A stretch of 64,000 bases of DNA from Streptococcus sp. oral taxon 431 (GCF_023115445.1 NZ_JALDUI010000002.1:1-64000), one strand, 5' to 3'; numbered from the stretch's first letter, positions 42,860 through 51,707 are shown. The notes: generated by a model from the sequence alone, not told the origin. Numbers and translations are program-made.

Positions 42860-43826
42860 TACACCCTTTATGATTGGCAATGTTGAGATTCCCAATCGTA
42901 CCGTTTTAGCACCCATGGCCGGCGTGACCAACTCAGCCTTTCGTACCATTGCTAAAGAACTCGGAGCTGGACTCGTTGTCATGGAAATGGTCTCTGACAA
43001 GGGAATTCAATACAACAACGAAAAAACTCTTCACATGCTTCATATCGATGAAGGCGAAAACCCAGTCTCTATCCAACTATTTGGTAGTGATGAAGATAGC
43101 CTAGCACGCGCAGCAGAATTCATCCAAGAAAACACCAAAACCGATATCGTCGATATCAACATGGGCTGTCCAGTTAACAAAATCGTAAAAAACGAAGCTG
43201 GCGCTATGTGGCTCAAGGATCCAGACAAGATCTACTCTATCATTAACAAAGTTCAATCAGTCCTTGATATCCCTCTCACTGTCAAAATGCGTACGGGCTG
43301 GTCTGACCCATCTCTAGCTGTGGAAAATGCCCTCGCCGCTGAGGCTGCAGGTGTCTCTGCACTTGCTATGCACGGCCGTACCCGTGAACAGATGTATACA
43401 GGCCACGCAGACCTTGAAACCCTTCACAAGGTTGCCCAAGCTCTGACAAAGATTCCATTTATCGCTAATGGTGACATCCGTACTGTCCAAGAAGCCAAAC
43501 AACGCATCGAAGAAGTTGGTGCTGACGCAGTCATGATTGGTCGCGCTGCCATGGGAAATCCCTACCTCTTCAACCAAATCAACCACTACTTTGAAACAGG
43601 AGAAATCCTCCCTGATTTGACCTTTGAAGACAAGATGAAAATCGCCTACGAACACTTGAAACGCTTGATTAACCTCAAGGGAGAAAAGGTTGCGGTCCGT
43701 GAATTCCGTGGACTCGCTCCTCACTACCTCCGTGGAACATCAGGTGCAGCTAAACTCCGTGGTGCTATTTCGCAAGCTAGCACACTAGCAGAGATTGAAG
43801 CTCTATTGCAATTAGATAAGGCCTAA
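42846..43826 (+). CDS. dus: tRNA-dihydrouridine synthase
   Basis: This is a 326-residue flavoenzyme that reduces uridine in the tRNA D-loop. FMN-site motif [12 protein letters not shown], catalytic Cys108 in [19 protein letters not shown] and [11 protein letters not shown] are all present (DusB/Nifr3 type). The start is a GTG at 42846 (GGAGG site within hslO); family members begin with this TNLNTPF sequence. Co-expression with hslO is usual in streptococci. Confidence 0.93.
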   Translation: MTNLNTPFMIGNVEIPNRTVLAPMAGVTNSAFRTIAKELGAGLVVMEMVSDKGIQYNNEKTLHMLHIDEGENPVSIQLFGSDEDSLARAAEFIQENTKTDIVDINMGCPVNKIVKNEAGAMWLKDPDKIYSIINKVQSVLDIPLTVKMRTGWSDPSLAVENALAAEAAGVSALAMHGRTREQMYTGHADLETLHKVAQALTKIPFIANGDIRTVQEAKQRIEEVGADAVMIGRAAMGNPYLFNQINHYFETGEILPDLTFEDKMKIAYEHLKRLINLKGEKVAVREFRGLAPHYLRGTSGAAKLRGAISQASTLAEIEALLQLDKA

Positions 43827-43845
43827 ACTTCTATACTACCTTTCA

Positions 43846-43965
43846 AGTAAGGGTTGATTTCTAGACCCTCTCATACCACCGTACCTGTCGTTCTGCATAT
43901 GGCGTTTTAACGTATACCGTTCAAGGTAACAATCCAACCCCACCCATCAAACGGCTAGTTTGCAT
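43846..43965 (-). mobile_element. Group II intron 3' end remnant (domains V and VI)
   Basis: Minus strand 43875-43906 begins AACGCCATATGC and ends GGTACGGTGGT, resembling bacterial class C domain V with a CGC triad. At 43849-43870 GAGGGTCTAGAAATCAACCCTT forms a domain VI-like stem with a possible bulged A. No reverse transcriptase ORF is left upstream; the broken IS200 lies there. It sits 20-25 bases after dus. Class C introns often insert behind genes. Confidence 0.45.
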
Positions 43966-43990
43966 CAGAACGCTATAAGCCCAAATTACC

Positions 43991-44014
43991 AGCCAGCGCC
44001 TAAAGACGCTGGCT
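43991..44014 (-). repeat. IS200 right-end hairpin
   Basis: AGCCAGCG pairs with CGCTGGCT around CCTAAAGA, about 63 bases beyond the original tnpA stop. IS200/IS605 elements carry such subterminal hairpins recognised by TnpA. Confidence 0.6.
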
Positions 44015-44076
44015 TTCACCTTGTTCAAGCCTTATTGCTCTTGATTCGCCACTTGCCTCTTAAAGAGGCTTTAGCA

Positions 44077-44592
44077 TTACTTACCACTATCCCTAAAGGG
44101 ATCCTCATATTCTTTTACACTCAATTTATCTAGTGCTATATCATGCTTTACTCGTTCTCAAATTTTTATACTCGTGAAGAAATCATACACTGGATAATTT
44201 CTTTACTCTTGAATATATTTCTTAATCGTGGCTTCATTAAGCCCTACTGCACTTACATAATAACCTTCCGCCCAGAAATGCCGATTCCCAAACTTATATT
44301 TCAGATTTGCGTGTTTATCGAACATCATTAGAGCGCTTTTACCTTTTAAATATCCCATGAAACTTGAAATACTAATTCTAGGTGGAATACTTTCCAACAT
44401 ATGAACATGATCTGGCATTAAATGGCCCTCGATAATCTCAACACCTTTATCACTACATAAGCGATGAAATATTTCGCCTAAACTACTTCGATATTGATTA
44501 TAGATGACTTTTCGTCTATACTTAGGGGTGAACACAATGTGATACTCACAGTGCCACTTTGTGTGTGATAAACTATGAGACTTTTGTGCCAT
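44077..44592 (-). pseudogene. tnpA: Broken IS200/IS605-family TnpA transposase
   Basis: The intact part (44203-44592, 129 residues) starts MAQKSHSLSHTKWHC with AAAGGAG upstream and has the HUH motif H62/H64 (MPDHVHM) and catalytic Y126 (KKYIQE). It stops at TAA after YIQE. In the same frame, 16-17 codons later, the expected C-terminus resumes (KHDIALDKLSVKEYEDPFR) and ends at 44077. About 51 bases with two stops have thus been inserted, bordered by an 8-base direct repeat (GAGTAAAG). The stop replaces the Gln that follows YIQE as metal ligand in this family, so the protein is probably inactive. Confidence 0.8.
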
Positions 44593-44675
44593 GGTTTTCT
44601 CCTTTCGCTTTACAATTGGCTTGAACACCTTTATTGTATCGCGTTTGGAGTTTTTTAGTATAACCTTCGACGCGC

Positions 44676-44690
44676 ACCTCGCGGAGCGAG
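44676..44690 (-). repeat. IS200 left-end hairpin
   Basis: Minus strand CTCGC-TCC-GCGAG stem-loop followed by the AT-rich lead to tnpA. It marks the probable left end of the IS200 copy, which would thus span about 43975-44695. Confidence 0.45.
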
Positions 44691-44696
44691 ATGGAC

Positions 44697-44804
44697 TATA
44701 GTAGATTGAATCTAGAATAGTACACTATGCCTGCTAAAAATATTTCTAGAAATTAGTTTGACTTTCCTAATCGATTTGTTCATACCTTATTTTAATCTAC
44801 TATA
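44697..44804. repeat. RUP-like element
   Basis: A 108-base segment with terminal inverted repeats TATAGTAGATTGAA and TTTTAATCTACTATA, flanked by TA. Size and ends fit the RUP repeat of pneumococcus, which is thought to be mobilised by an IS630 transposase. It lies against the IS200 left end. Confidence 0.65.
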
Positions 44805-44820
44805 ATAGTCACATAACACC

Positions 44821-44858
44821 AAAAATCTCTTAGATCCATTTCTAAGAGATTTTTTCTT
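44821..44858 (-). terminator. Terminator of the TCS11 operon
   Basis: AAAAATCTCTTAGA pairs with TCTAAGAGATTTTT around TCCATT. T-runs on both strands. Confidence 0.8.
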
Positions 44859-44868
44859 TCTCTCCCCC

Positions 44869-45468
44869 TCACAACCAACCTTTCTCTTCGGCAGTTTTGG
44901 CTGCTTCGGTTCGGTTGCTGGCGTCTAGTTTGGAGAGGATATTGGTCATGTAATTACGGACGGTGCCGTTTGAGAGGTAGAGCTTATCCGCAATTTCTTG
45001 GTTGGACAGCCCCTGTGCAACTCCATGCAAAACAGCGACTTCTTGCTCGGTCAAGGGATTGGGATGGGTCATCATGACTTCCATCAGCTCTGGAGAATAT
45101 TCCTTGCGTCCCTCTAACACCGTATGCAGGGTTTGCATGAGTTCGGCGATGCTTCTCTCTTTCAAGACATAGGCGTCGACTCCTGCTTTGACCGCTCGTT
45201 CAAAATAACCTGGACGTTTAAAGGTTGTAACGATAACCACCTTTGTTTCAGGCACTTCTTGTTTGATCCACTCGAGCGCTTCTAGTCCCGTCTTGACTGG
45301 CATTTCGACGTCAAGAATAGCAATATCTACTGCTTCTTTCTCCAAAACCTCGATAGCCTCGGCTCCATTTTTTGCCTGCAAGACAGTCTCCACATCTGGT
45401 TGAAAGCTTAAGAGCTGGCACATGGCGTCTCTAAGCATACTTTGATCTTCTGCGACTAATACTTTCAT
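44869..45468 (-). CDS. rr11: NarL/LuxR-family response regulator of TCS11
   Basis: The 199-residue regulator has a receiver domain with D8/D9-type acidic residues (VLVAEDQS) and phospho-acceptor Asp in [12 protein letters not shown], then a LuxR helix-turn-helix ([37 protein letters not shown]). It follows the kinase directly. A palindrome upstream of the operon (48636-48651) may be its site. Gene set and order match pneumococcal TCS11. Confidence 0.9.
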   Translation of the reverse strand: MKVLVAEDQSMLRDAMCQLLSFQPDVETVLQAKNGAEAIEVLEKEAVDIAILDVEMPVKTGLEALEWIKQEVPETKVVIVTTFKRPGYFERAVKAGVDAYVLKERSIAELMQTLHTVLEGRKEYSPELMEVMMTHPNPLTEQEVAVLHGVAQGLSNQEIADKLYLSNGTVRNYMTNILSKLDASNRTEAAKTAEEKGWL

Positions 45469-46566
45469 CTACTTTCTCTCCTTATAAGGCAGATGCACGC
45501 GCACCTCTGTGGGATTTTTCAAACTGACCAGCTCTACTTGACCTGAGAAGGCTGCTGCACGGTCACGGACTGTATGGAGTTCATTTCCTTTTACAGTTGC
45601 AAAACCTTTCCCGTCATCTCTAACTGTCAGGACCAATTCCTGAGCTGTACGTTCAAGTTTTAGATAGGCTTTTTCAGCTCTGGCATGCTTGATGATATTG
45701 GTCGCCAGTTCTAACAAAACCATAGCAGCCGTCGACTCTACATCCTGGCTCAAACTAGCCTTGTCCAAGTGATTGTCAACCTCAACCTCAATGCCAGCAA
45801 TTTCCAGCATCTTTTTGACAGTTTCAAGCTCTGAAGCTAGGGTCCGTGATTTGAGATTTTCCACAATGGTTCGTACTTCATTCATGGAATCCTTGCTGAT
45901 CTGGTGAATTTCTTTTAGTTCCTTCTCCACCTGTGGATAGGCCTGCATCTGAAATAACTGCAAGGCTAAATCTGTCTTGACACTCAGCATGGCAAAGGTA
46001 TGCCCCAGACTATCATGCAAATCCTGACCGATACGACTACGTTCATTTTCAGCAAGCAATAGATTTATCTGGGCATTTTGCTTGGCCTGAGCTTCTTTCA
46101 AATCCTCGACAATGCGAATCCGAACCAAGCCCAATGTCATCAAATCGACAAAAGTAAGAATCCCAAGCTCAAAGGCTACAACCTCAGTTTCGACTGACTG
46201 AAACACCATGAGTTGACCAACAACAAGAACTTGAGCAAGGAGAAAAGTCCAGACATGCAGAGAACGAAGACTCCGCACCCTGAAATGATAAATTAAGAGA
46301 TTAGAAAGGTAAAAGAAAAACCAGATATAATTTACAGCAACAAAGGCAGTATTCCCAACTACATAAGTCAGCATGATCCCCCAGAAAAGCCAAGATAGGC
46401 GCTGGCTCTTAGTTGTTAAAATATCCAAATACGCCACTACAAATAGAATATCAATCAATAAATGCCAGACAGAAAGCCACCCAGTCACTACAGGTAGGAT
46501 GGGGAAAATCATAAAAATTAAACTGACCCAAAACATATAATGTACGCTTTTCAGTCTTTCAAGCAT
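45469..46566 (-). CDS. hk11: Sensor histidine kinase of TCS11 (HisKA_3, DesK-like)
   Basis: The 365-residue kinase has six membrane segments in residues 1-155 and almost no external loops, so it senses within the membrane. The dimerisation/H-box is SRIGQDLHDSLGHTFAM, and the ATPase domain has ELATNIIKHA and VRDDGKGF. Its ATG overlaps the permease stop by one base. It is encoded with an ABC transporter, a layout often linked to membrane-active compounds. Confidence 0.9.
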   Translation of the reverse strand: MLERLKSVHYMFWVSLIFMIFPILPVVTGWLSVWHLLIDILFVVAYLDILTTKSQRLSWLFWGIMLTYVVGNTAFVAVNYIWFFFYLSNLLIYHFRVRSLRSLHVWTFLLAQVLVVGQLMVFQSVETEVVAFELGILTFVDLMTLGLVRIRIVEDLKEAQAKQNAQINLLLAENERSRIGQDLHDSLGHTFAMLSVKTDLALQLFQMQAYPQVEKELKEIHQISKDSMNEVRTIVENLKSRTLASELETVKKMLEIAGIEVEVDNHLDKASLSQDVESTAAMVLLELATNIIKHARAEKAYLKLERTAQELVLTVRDDGKGFATVKGNELHTVRDRAAAFSGQVELVSLKNPTEVRVHLPYKERK

Positions 46567-47303
46567 TAAGCATTCTCCTTATGACCTTGAAGGTAAATAG
46601 TCAAACCAAATAAAACTGCTGAAAAAACAAGTAGATAAATTGTGGCTGATAGATTGATGCCACCCTCGTTTAAGAAGGTCTTGATCAATTCCATCAACTG
46701 ATAGCTTGGTAGACGCTTCCCGATTGCTTGCATCCAGTCTGGAAATAAAGAGACGGGCATCCAGAGTCCACCTAAAACAGCCAAGCCAAAGTAAAGAAGA
46801 TTACCTACGACAGACATCAACTGACTAGTTGGTAAGAGAGTCAAGGTCAAACCAAGCGCTACAAAGGCAATACTTCCTACTATCAGCAAAAGTGCAGCCC
46901 CAATCCAGTTTCCAAGAGACATATCCACACCTCTTACAAAATGCCCAACTGAGAAAACAACCAGAATTGAGACCAAATAATCAACCATCATACTTGTTAT
47001 CTTTGATAGATAATATTCTACCATATTTACAGGGCTATGACGTAATATTTTCTGCCAGTTGTTGATCTTGTCGGTATGTAAAACAACTGGGAATGAAAAG
47101 ATAGCTGTCGACATCATGGAAAAAGCCGTCATGGAGATGAGGTAGTCACGCATAAAATTAGCCGGTCCACCTGGTGTGTCCTGGTACATGCCTGAAAAGA
47201 ATAAATAGAAGGCCGTCGGCATCCCTACGGATAATAGATAATAGACTAATTGTCGTTTGGTCAATAGAAATTCTATCTTATTTAATGCGATCCATCGTTT
47301 CAT
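46566..47303 (-). CDS. ABC transporter permease of the TCS11 operon
   Basis: A 245-residue ABC-2 membrane protein with six hydrophobic segments and no big external domain. The chosen start is MKRWIALNKIEFLL at 47303, 9 bases after a GGGAG site; ATGs 3 and 10 codons upstream are too close to, or before, that site. It pairs with the ATPase encoded just upstream. Confidence 0.85.
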   Translation of the reverse strand: MKRWIALNKIEFLLTKRQLVYYLLSVGMPTAFYLFFSGMYQDTPGGPANFMRDYLISMTAFSMMSTAIFSFPVVLHTDKINNWQKILRHSPVNMVEYYLSKITSMMVDYLVSILVVFSVGHFVRGVDMSLGNWIGAALLLIVGSIAFVALGLTLTLLPTSQLMSVVGNLLYFGLAVLGGLWMPVSLFPDWMQAIGKRLPSYQLMELIKTFLNEGGINLSATIYLLVFSAVLFGLTIYLQGHKENA

Positions 47304-47304
47304 C

Positions 47305-48189
47305 TTAGTCATCTCCCTTCTGTGTTTCTTCAAAGATTGTATCCAGCAAGCTACGATTATTAACTTCGATTTCTTGAATCCTACAGCCTGCTTGCACTAA
47401 CAGTTCCCAAAAAGCATCCGCTTCGCGTGTGACTACTTGTAGAGCATCTTGTTTTTGTGACCAGTTTTCAACCAAGTTTGACTGTTCAACAACTTCCTTG
47501 TAAGCCAGAGGTAGGATAAAGTGCTTTTCAATCTCCTCACTGCGCATAGCTAGAGGTGTCGTATCACGAATCAACTCTCCCTTATTTAAGACCAAGATTC
47601 GGTCCGCTGTATGCTCTACCTCTTCGATATAATGGGATGAATAGAGAATGGTGACCCCCTGCGCTTTTAGATCCTGGACAATTTCCCAAAAACGTTGACG
47701 AGTTGAGGTATCCATGGCTGCAGTAGGCTCATCCAAAAAGACAAGCTTTGGTTGGCCAATCAAGGTCAAGACAAAAGAGAAAAGACGCTTTTGCCCACCT
47801 GACAATTTTTCTGCCAACTGTTCTTTTTGTTGTTTGTCAAACTGTAATAGTTGATCGATCTCCTGATTGCTCAAGGGATTTGGATAAATGCTTTGAAAGA
47901 AAGCAATCAACTCTTTGACCTTTAATTTCTGAACGATAACATTTTCTTGAGGGAGGTAGGATCTTGTGTAGTCTAACTGAGAACTCGTCACTGGCAAGCC
48001 TTGGATGGATACTTGACCGCTTGTGACCAGTTTATCTCCCAATAAACAGTCCAAGAGTGTGGTCTTTCCAGCACCATTGGGCCCAATCAAGGCGACGCAT
48101 TCACCTTCAGCTATCTCAAAGGAAATATCCTTCAAAATAGCCTTGCCCTTGATATTTTTATTTAGGCTTTCTACCTTAATCATGTTCAT
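47305..48189 (-). CDS. ABC transporter ATP-binding protein of the TCS11 operon
   Basis: A 294-residue ATPase with Walker A GPNGAGKTT, Q-loop YLPQEN, signature LSGGQKRLF, Walker B KLVFLDEPTAAMD and switch His YSSHYIEEVE. A C-terminal extension of about 75 residues resembles the regulatory tail of drug-type exporters. The ATG at 48189 has an AAAGGAG site and overlaps the 64-residue protein gene by 14 bases. Confidence 0.92.
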   Translation of the reverse strand: MNMIKVESLNKNIKGKAILKDISFEIAEGECVALIGPNGAGKTTLLDCLLGDKLVTSGQVSIQGLPVTSSQLDYTRSYLPQENVIVQKLKVKELIAFFQSIYPNPLSNQEIDQLLQFDKQQKEQLAEKLSGGQKRLFSFVLTLIGQPKLVFLDEPTAAMDTSTRQRFWEIVQDLKAQGVTILYSSHYIEEVEHTADRILVLNKGELIRDTTPLAMRSEEIEKHFILPLAYKEVVEQSNLVENWSQKQDALQVVTREADAFWELLVQAGCRIQEIEVNNRSLLDTIFEETQKGDD

Positions 48190-48370
48190 GATATTCTCCT
48201 TTCAGCCACTCCTTTCCCATCGGAAAGGCGATAAAAATCATAAATCCTAATCCCCAGGCACCACGAATGACTTGGTGAAGGAAGGCTTGGTCAAACCAAC
48301 CTGTAAACATTTCGACCAACCATACCACTAGTGACAATCCAATAAAGAAATAGAGAATCGCTTTTTTCAT
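48176..48370 (-). CDS. Small two-helix membrane protein (TCS11 operon)
   Basis: 64 residues with two hydrophobic segments (about 5-22 and 30-51) and a short His-containing tail (YHEHD). I do not recognise a named family. Tight overlaps on both sides (ATGA with the gene before, 14 bases with the ATPase) show it is translated as part of the exporter operon. Confidence 0.75.
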   Translation of the reverse strand: MKKAILYFFIGLSLVVWLVEMFTGWFDQAFLHQVIRGAWGLGFMIFIAFPMGKEWLKGEYHEHD

Positions 48371-48558
48371 TTTTCAAACTCCTTTTTCACATCTGAGACC
48401 AATTTCAATCCTTCTCGGATCAGCCAAGACATGATTCCAAAACTTGCAAATATCTCCCAAGGAAAATGATAAAAGCCTTCATCCAATCTTGAAAACATTA
48501 GATAAGTCATGACTCCTGCTGCTACTAAACTCATTGCGACAATTACTTTATGTTTCAT
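48367..48558 (-). CDS. Small membrane protein (first gene of the TCS11 operon)
   Basis: 63 residues starting MKHKVIVAMSLVAAG at 48558 with GGAGGAAG upstream; the open frame continues without a ribosome site. Two hydrophobic stretches (about 4-21 and 27-47) and a charged tail. No named family recognised. It could be an accessory subunit of the exporter or an input to HK11. Confidence 0.75.
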   Translation of the reverse strand: MKHKVIVAMSLVAAGVMTYLMFSRLDEGFYHFPWEIFASFGIMSWLIREGLKLVSDVKKEFEK

Positions 48559-48585
48559 TTTTTTCTTCCTCCATTTGATACATCT

Positions 48586-48651
48586 AGTATAATTCTTTGA
48601 AGGTAGAATCACTAGAAGCTTCTGTCATGAGGAGATATGACAAATGTCATA
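48586..48651 (-). promoter_or_regulatory. TCS11 operon promoter and palindromic operator
   Basis: Minus strand -10 TATACT (48586-48591) with a poor -35 (TAGTGA). A perfect inverted repeat TATGACA-2-TGTCATA (48636-48651) is centred near -64, a normal place for an activator; an extra half site TGTCAT lies at 48623-48628. The kind of site fits a NarL-type regulator such as RR11. Confidence 0.5.
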
Positions 48652-48692
48652 AAAAGTTCACTCAGCTAGGAAAATAAAGGTCTTTCCAAATC

Positions 48693-48717
48693 AAAAAAGG
48701 TCGGGAAATCCCGACCT
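48693..48717 (-). terminator. Terminator of the DUF1307 lipoprotein gene
   Basis: AGGTCGGG-AAAT-CCCGACCT stem followed by TTTTT on the minus strand; A/T runs on both sides. Confidence 0.75.
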
Positions 48718-48723
48718 CTCTTT

Positions 48724-49266
48724 TTATTCTTCTTTAAATCCCTGTAATTTTAATGCCGCGAATAGTGCATTAGGCTTTTTAAAGTCTTCTATACCATCCG
48801 CTAGTGATTTAAAGAAATATGTGTTTTTTACTTTATCTAAATCTGCTTTTTCAAGATCGAGTTCCATAACGACTCTCATCTTTTTGTCCTCGGTGATAAA
48901 ATATTCTACATTAACACCAGGCTCGTCCTTGATTTCAAGATACTCTGGACTATCTTCCATAGCTTCACGGAAGATTGCTTGGAATTCTTCAGGAGTAACT
49001 CCAGCAGGAATCTCCATGTTCATTTTCCCGAGCATCTCCATCTTGAAGTGTTTAACAACATCCGTATAAACAAATGTCATAGTGACATCAAATTCATCCA
49101 TTTTCCCTTTAAGGATTTTTGTTTTTTCTTCTTTTACCTGACTCGACTGACTAGATGAATCAACCGAACTTGCTGTACTACTTGACTCTGTTGTTGCGGT
49201 GTTGGTTTGACCACAGCCAGCAAGAGCAAGTAACGCTGCAAAAATCAATCCTAAAACTTTCTTCAT
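48724..49266 (-). CDS. DUF1307 (YehR-like) lipoprotein
   Basis: The 180-residue product has a lipoprotein signal (LLALAGC, C18), a Ser/Thr-rich linker and a compact domain typical of the YehR/DUF1307 family (KGKMDEFDVTMTFVYTDVV). Function unknown; anchored outside the membrane. It is transcribed alone, 10 bases after fakA ends, and may be co-transcribed with it. Confidence 0.75.
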   Translation of the reverse strand: MKKVLGLIFAALLALAGCGQTNTATTESSSTASSVDSSSQSSQVKEEKTKILKGKMDEFDVTMTFVYTDVVKHFKMEMLGKMNMEIPAGVTPEEFQAIFREAMEDSPEYLEIKDEPGVNVEYFITEDKKMRVVMELDLEKADLDKVKNTYFFKSLADGIEDFKKPNALFAALKLQGFKEE

Positions 49267-49276
49267 TCAAAGTCTC

Positions 49277-50941
49277 CTATTCCACACTGAAAAGGTATGG
49301 ATAAACCGGTTGTTGACCTTGGTGGATTTCTACTTCTACATCTTCGAATTCTTCTGCGATTTCTTGGGCAATTTGGTTAGCCAATTCTTCGCTTCCATCT
49401 TCACCGATATAGAAGGTTACGATTTCACTGTCTTCATCCAACATATGTTTCAATGTTTCAGTCAGAGTTTGGTGCATATCAGGGTTTGATACGAGAATCT
49501 TACCGTCTACCATACCAAGATTATCATTTTCATGAATTTCCAAACCATCGATAGTCGTGTCACGAACGGCTGTTGTTACACTACCACTGACCACATCACC
49601 AAGGGCTGCAGTCATGCGTTCTTTATTCTCTTCGATAGACTTGCTTGGGTCAAATGCCAGAAGGCTAGTCAATCCTTGAGGAAGGGTACGAGCTTCTACC
49701 ACAACAGCTGGTTGTTCTAAGACTTCAGCTGCAGATTGAGCTGCCATAAAGATATTTTTGTTGTTTGGCAAGAAAATGATGTTGCGAGCATTGACTTGCT
49801 CAACAGCCTTGATAAAGTCTTCTGTCGAAGGGTTCATGGTTTGTCCACCTTCGATGACATAGTCCACACCTTGAGCACGGAAGATGTCTGCCAATCCTTG
49901 TCCAGCTACTACTGCGATAAGAGCATATTCTTTTTCTTCAGCTGGTTTGCTGACTTTAGCTTCTTTTTCCACTTGCGCTTCGTGTTGGTTACGCATGTTA
50001 TCGACTTTAACCTTAACCAAGCTACCATATTTGAGACCTTCTTGCATGACAAGACCTGGATCTTCTGTATGGACGTGAACTTTAACGATTTCATCGTCAT
50101 TGACAACAAGCAATGAGTCCCCAAGTTCGTTCAAGTAGTTACGGAATTCTTCGTAGTCAAAGTCTTTTGCATAAGTTGGGCCTTGCTTAAGGGCAACCAT
50201 GATCTCTGTACAGTAACCAAAGGTGATGTCTTCTGTTGCCACATGTCCAGCTACAGACTTGTGGTGTTCAGCATTGATCATTTCACTCATGTTGGCTGGA
50301 GTCGCTACAAAGTCCTCAGAAGCGCTATATTCACCAGTAAGAGCTGAAAGGAAGCCTTCATAGATGAAAACCAAACCTTGACCACCTGAGTCTACAACTC
50401 CAACTTCCTTCAAGACTGGAAGCATATCTGGAGTCTTCGCAAGGGCTGTTTTAGCTCCTTCCAAGGCTGCACGCATCACCTCAATAGCATCATCTGTCTG
50501 CTCGGCTTTTTTCTTAGCACCGATGGCAGCACCACGTGATACAGTCAAGATTGTTCCTTCAACTGGCTTCATAACGGCCTTATAGGCTACTTCAACACCT
50601 GATTGGAAGGCAAGAGCTAGGTCTTTTCCTGTTAACTCTTCTTTTGTCTTGATGGCTTGTGAAAATCCGCGGAAAAGCTGTGAAGTGATAACTCCTGAGT
50701 TCCCACGCGCACCCATCAAAAGACCTTTAGCCAAGATACTTGCAGCCTCACCAACAGTTGAAGCTGGTTTGTCTGCTACTTCTTTGGCACCATTTTCGAT
50801 AGTCATTCCCATGTTTGTTCCTGTATCTCCATCTGGAACTGGGAAGACGTTCAATGAGTTGACATATTCGGCTTGCTTGTTCAAACGAGTAGATGCAGCC
50901 TGTACCATTTCTTGAAATAAGCTTGTAGTAATATTTGACAC
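49277..50941 (-). CDS. fakA: Fatty acid kinase FakA (DAK2 domain)
   Basis: The 554-residue kinase phosphorylates FakB-bound fatty acids for entry into phospholipid synthesis. A DhaL-like ATP domain occupies about 1-200 with the Mg/ATP motif VPDGDTGTNM (35-44) and GARGNSGVI; the middle and C-terminal regions follow the YloV form. It starts with GTG at 50941 (TAGGAG upstream), directly after yloU. Confidence 0.92.
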   Translation of the reverse strand: MSNITTSLFQEMVQAASTRLNKQAEYVNSLNVFPVPDGDTGTNMGMTIENGAKEVADKPASTVGEAASILAKGLLMGARGNSGVITSQLFRGFSQAIKTKEELTGKDLALAFQSGVEVAYKAVMKPVEGTILTVSRGAAIGAKKKAEQTDDAIEVMRAALEGAKTALAKTPDMLPVLKEVGVVDSGGQGLVFIYEGFLSALTGEYSASEDFVATPANMSEMINAEHHKSVAGHVATEDITFGYCTEIMVALKQGPTYAKDFDYEEFRNYLNELGDSLLVVNDDEIVKVHVHTEDPGLVMQEGLKYGSLVKVKVDNMRNQHEAQVEKEAKVSKPAEEKEYALIAVVAGQGLADIFRAQGVDYVIEGGQTMNPSTEDFIKAVEQVNARNIIFLPNNKNIFMAAQSAAEVLEQPAVVVEARTLPQGLTSLLAFDPSKSIEENKERMTAALGDVVSGSVTTAVRDTTIDGLEIHENDNLGMVDGKILVSNPDMHQTLTETLKHMLDEDSEIVTFYIGEDGSEELANQIAQEIAEEFEDVEVEIHQGQQPVYPYLFSVE

Positions 50942-50943
50942 GA

Positions 50944-51309
50944 TTATTCTCCTACAACTTTGATATTTTGAATGTAGACATTCACAGTTTGAGCAGTGAT
51001 GCCAAGTTGGTTTTCCAAACTAAAGCGTACACGCTCTTGGATGTTTTTTGAGACTTCACTGATTTTTGTTCCGTAGCTCAACACGGTATATACATCAACT
51101 GCAATGCTACCATCTTCGGCCGCTTTTACAACGACACCTTTAGAATAATTTTCCTTTCCAAGAAGGGCTTGGAAATTATCTTTGAGGGCTTTCTTACTTG
51201 CCATACCGACCACACCAAAAATCTCAGTTGCTGCACCGCCTACAACGGTAGCAATCACTTCATCTGTTAGTTCGATTTGACCATCTTTTGTATTAATTTT
51301 TACAGTCAT
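50944..51309 (-). CDS. yloU: Asp23/Gls24 family protein (YloU-like)
   Basis: The 121-residue protein (MTVKINTKDGQIELTDEVI) belongs to the alkaline-shock Asp23 family, whose members attach to the membrane face. Start at 51309 with GAGGTAG; the frame extends upstream without a site. The yloU-fakA pair is conserved in Firmicutes and the two are coupled here by 2 bases. Confidence 0.9.
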   Translation of the reverse strand: MTVKINTKDGQIELTDEVIATVVGGAATEIFGVVGMASKKALKDNFQALLGKENYSKGVVVKAAEDGSIAVDVYTVLSYGTKISEVSKNIQERVRFSLENQLGITAQTVNVYIQNIKVVGE

Positions 51310-51427
51310 TTTTTCTACCTCAACTAGTTGATACTCTATTTTATCATATTTCAAGCCAAGTGTAAAAGCAGAATACTGTATCGGCGGATATTTACTCCTT
51401 TGACGAGGCTTTTTGAACTCAGAGCAA

Positions 51428-51456
51428 AAGAAAAAGACCTGATGGCCTTTTACTCT
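51428..51456 (-). terminator. rpmB terminator
   Basis: Minus strand AAAAGGCC-ATCA-GGTCTTTT (one G-U) followed by TTCTTTT, just after the rpmB stop. Confidence 0.55.
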
Positions 51457-51459
51457 TTA

Positions 51460-51648
51460 TTAAACGCGTTCTACTTTACCTGATTTCAAAGCACGAGCTG
51501 AAGCCCAAACTTTTTTAGGTTTACCATCGATAAGTACAGTAACTTTTTGAAGGTTTGGTTTTACGGCACGTTTTGTTTGGTTCATCGCGTGTGAACGGTT
51601 GTTTCCTGATACAGTCTTACGACCTGTAAAGTAACATACTTTAGCCAT
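51460..51648 (-). CDS. rpmB: 50S ribosomal protein L28
   Basis: 62 residues beginning [22 protein letters not shown] with the L28 pattern of Arg/Lys. No Cys pair for zinc is kept (single C5), so this is the zinc-free C-minus form. Divergence is not seen; it stands alone with its own promoter. Confidence 0.97.
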   Translation of the reverse strand: MAKVCYFTGRKTVSGNNRSHAMNQTKRAVKPNLQKVTVLIDGKPKKVWASARALKSGKVERV

Positions 51649-51707
51649 TTGTGTTTTCCTCCTATTAGATCTAATATAGCGGATGTGCTAGCACCACATA
51701 CTGTACT

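Noticed and set aside
44143-44331. 62-codon ORF opposite the tnpA end
   Set aside because: Antisense to the broken transposase; no start signals.
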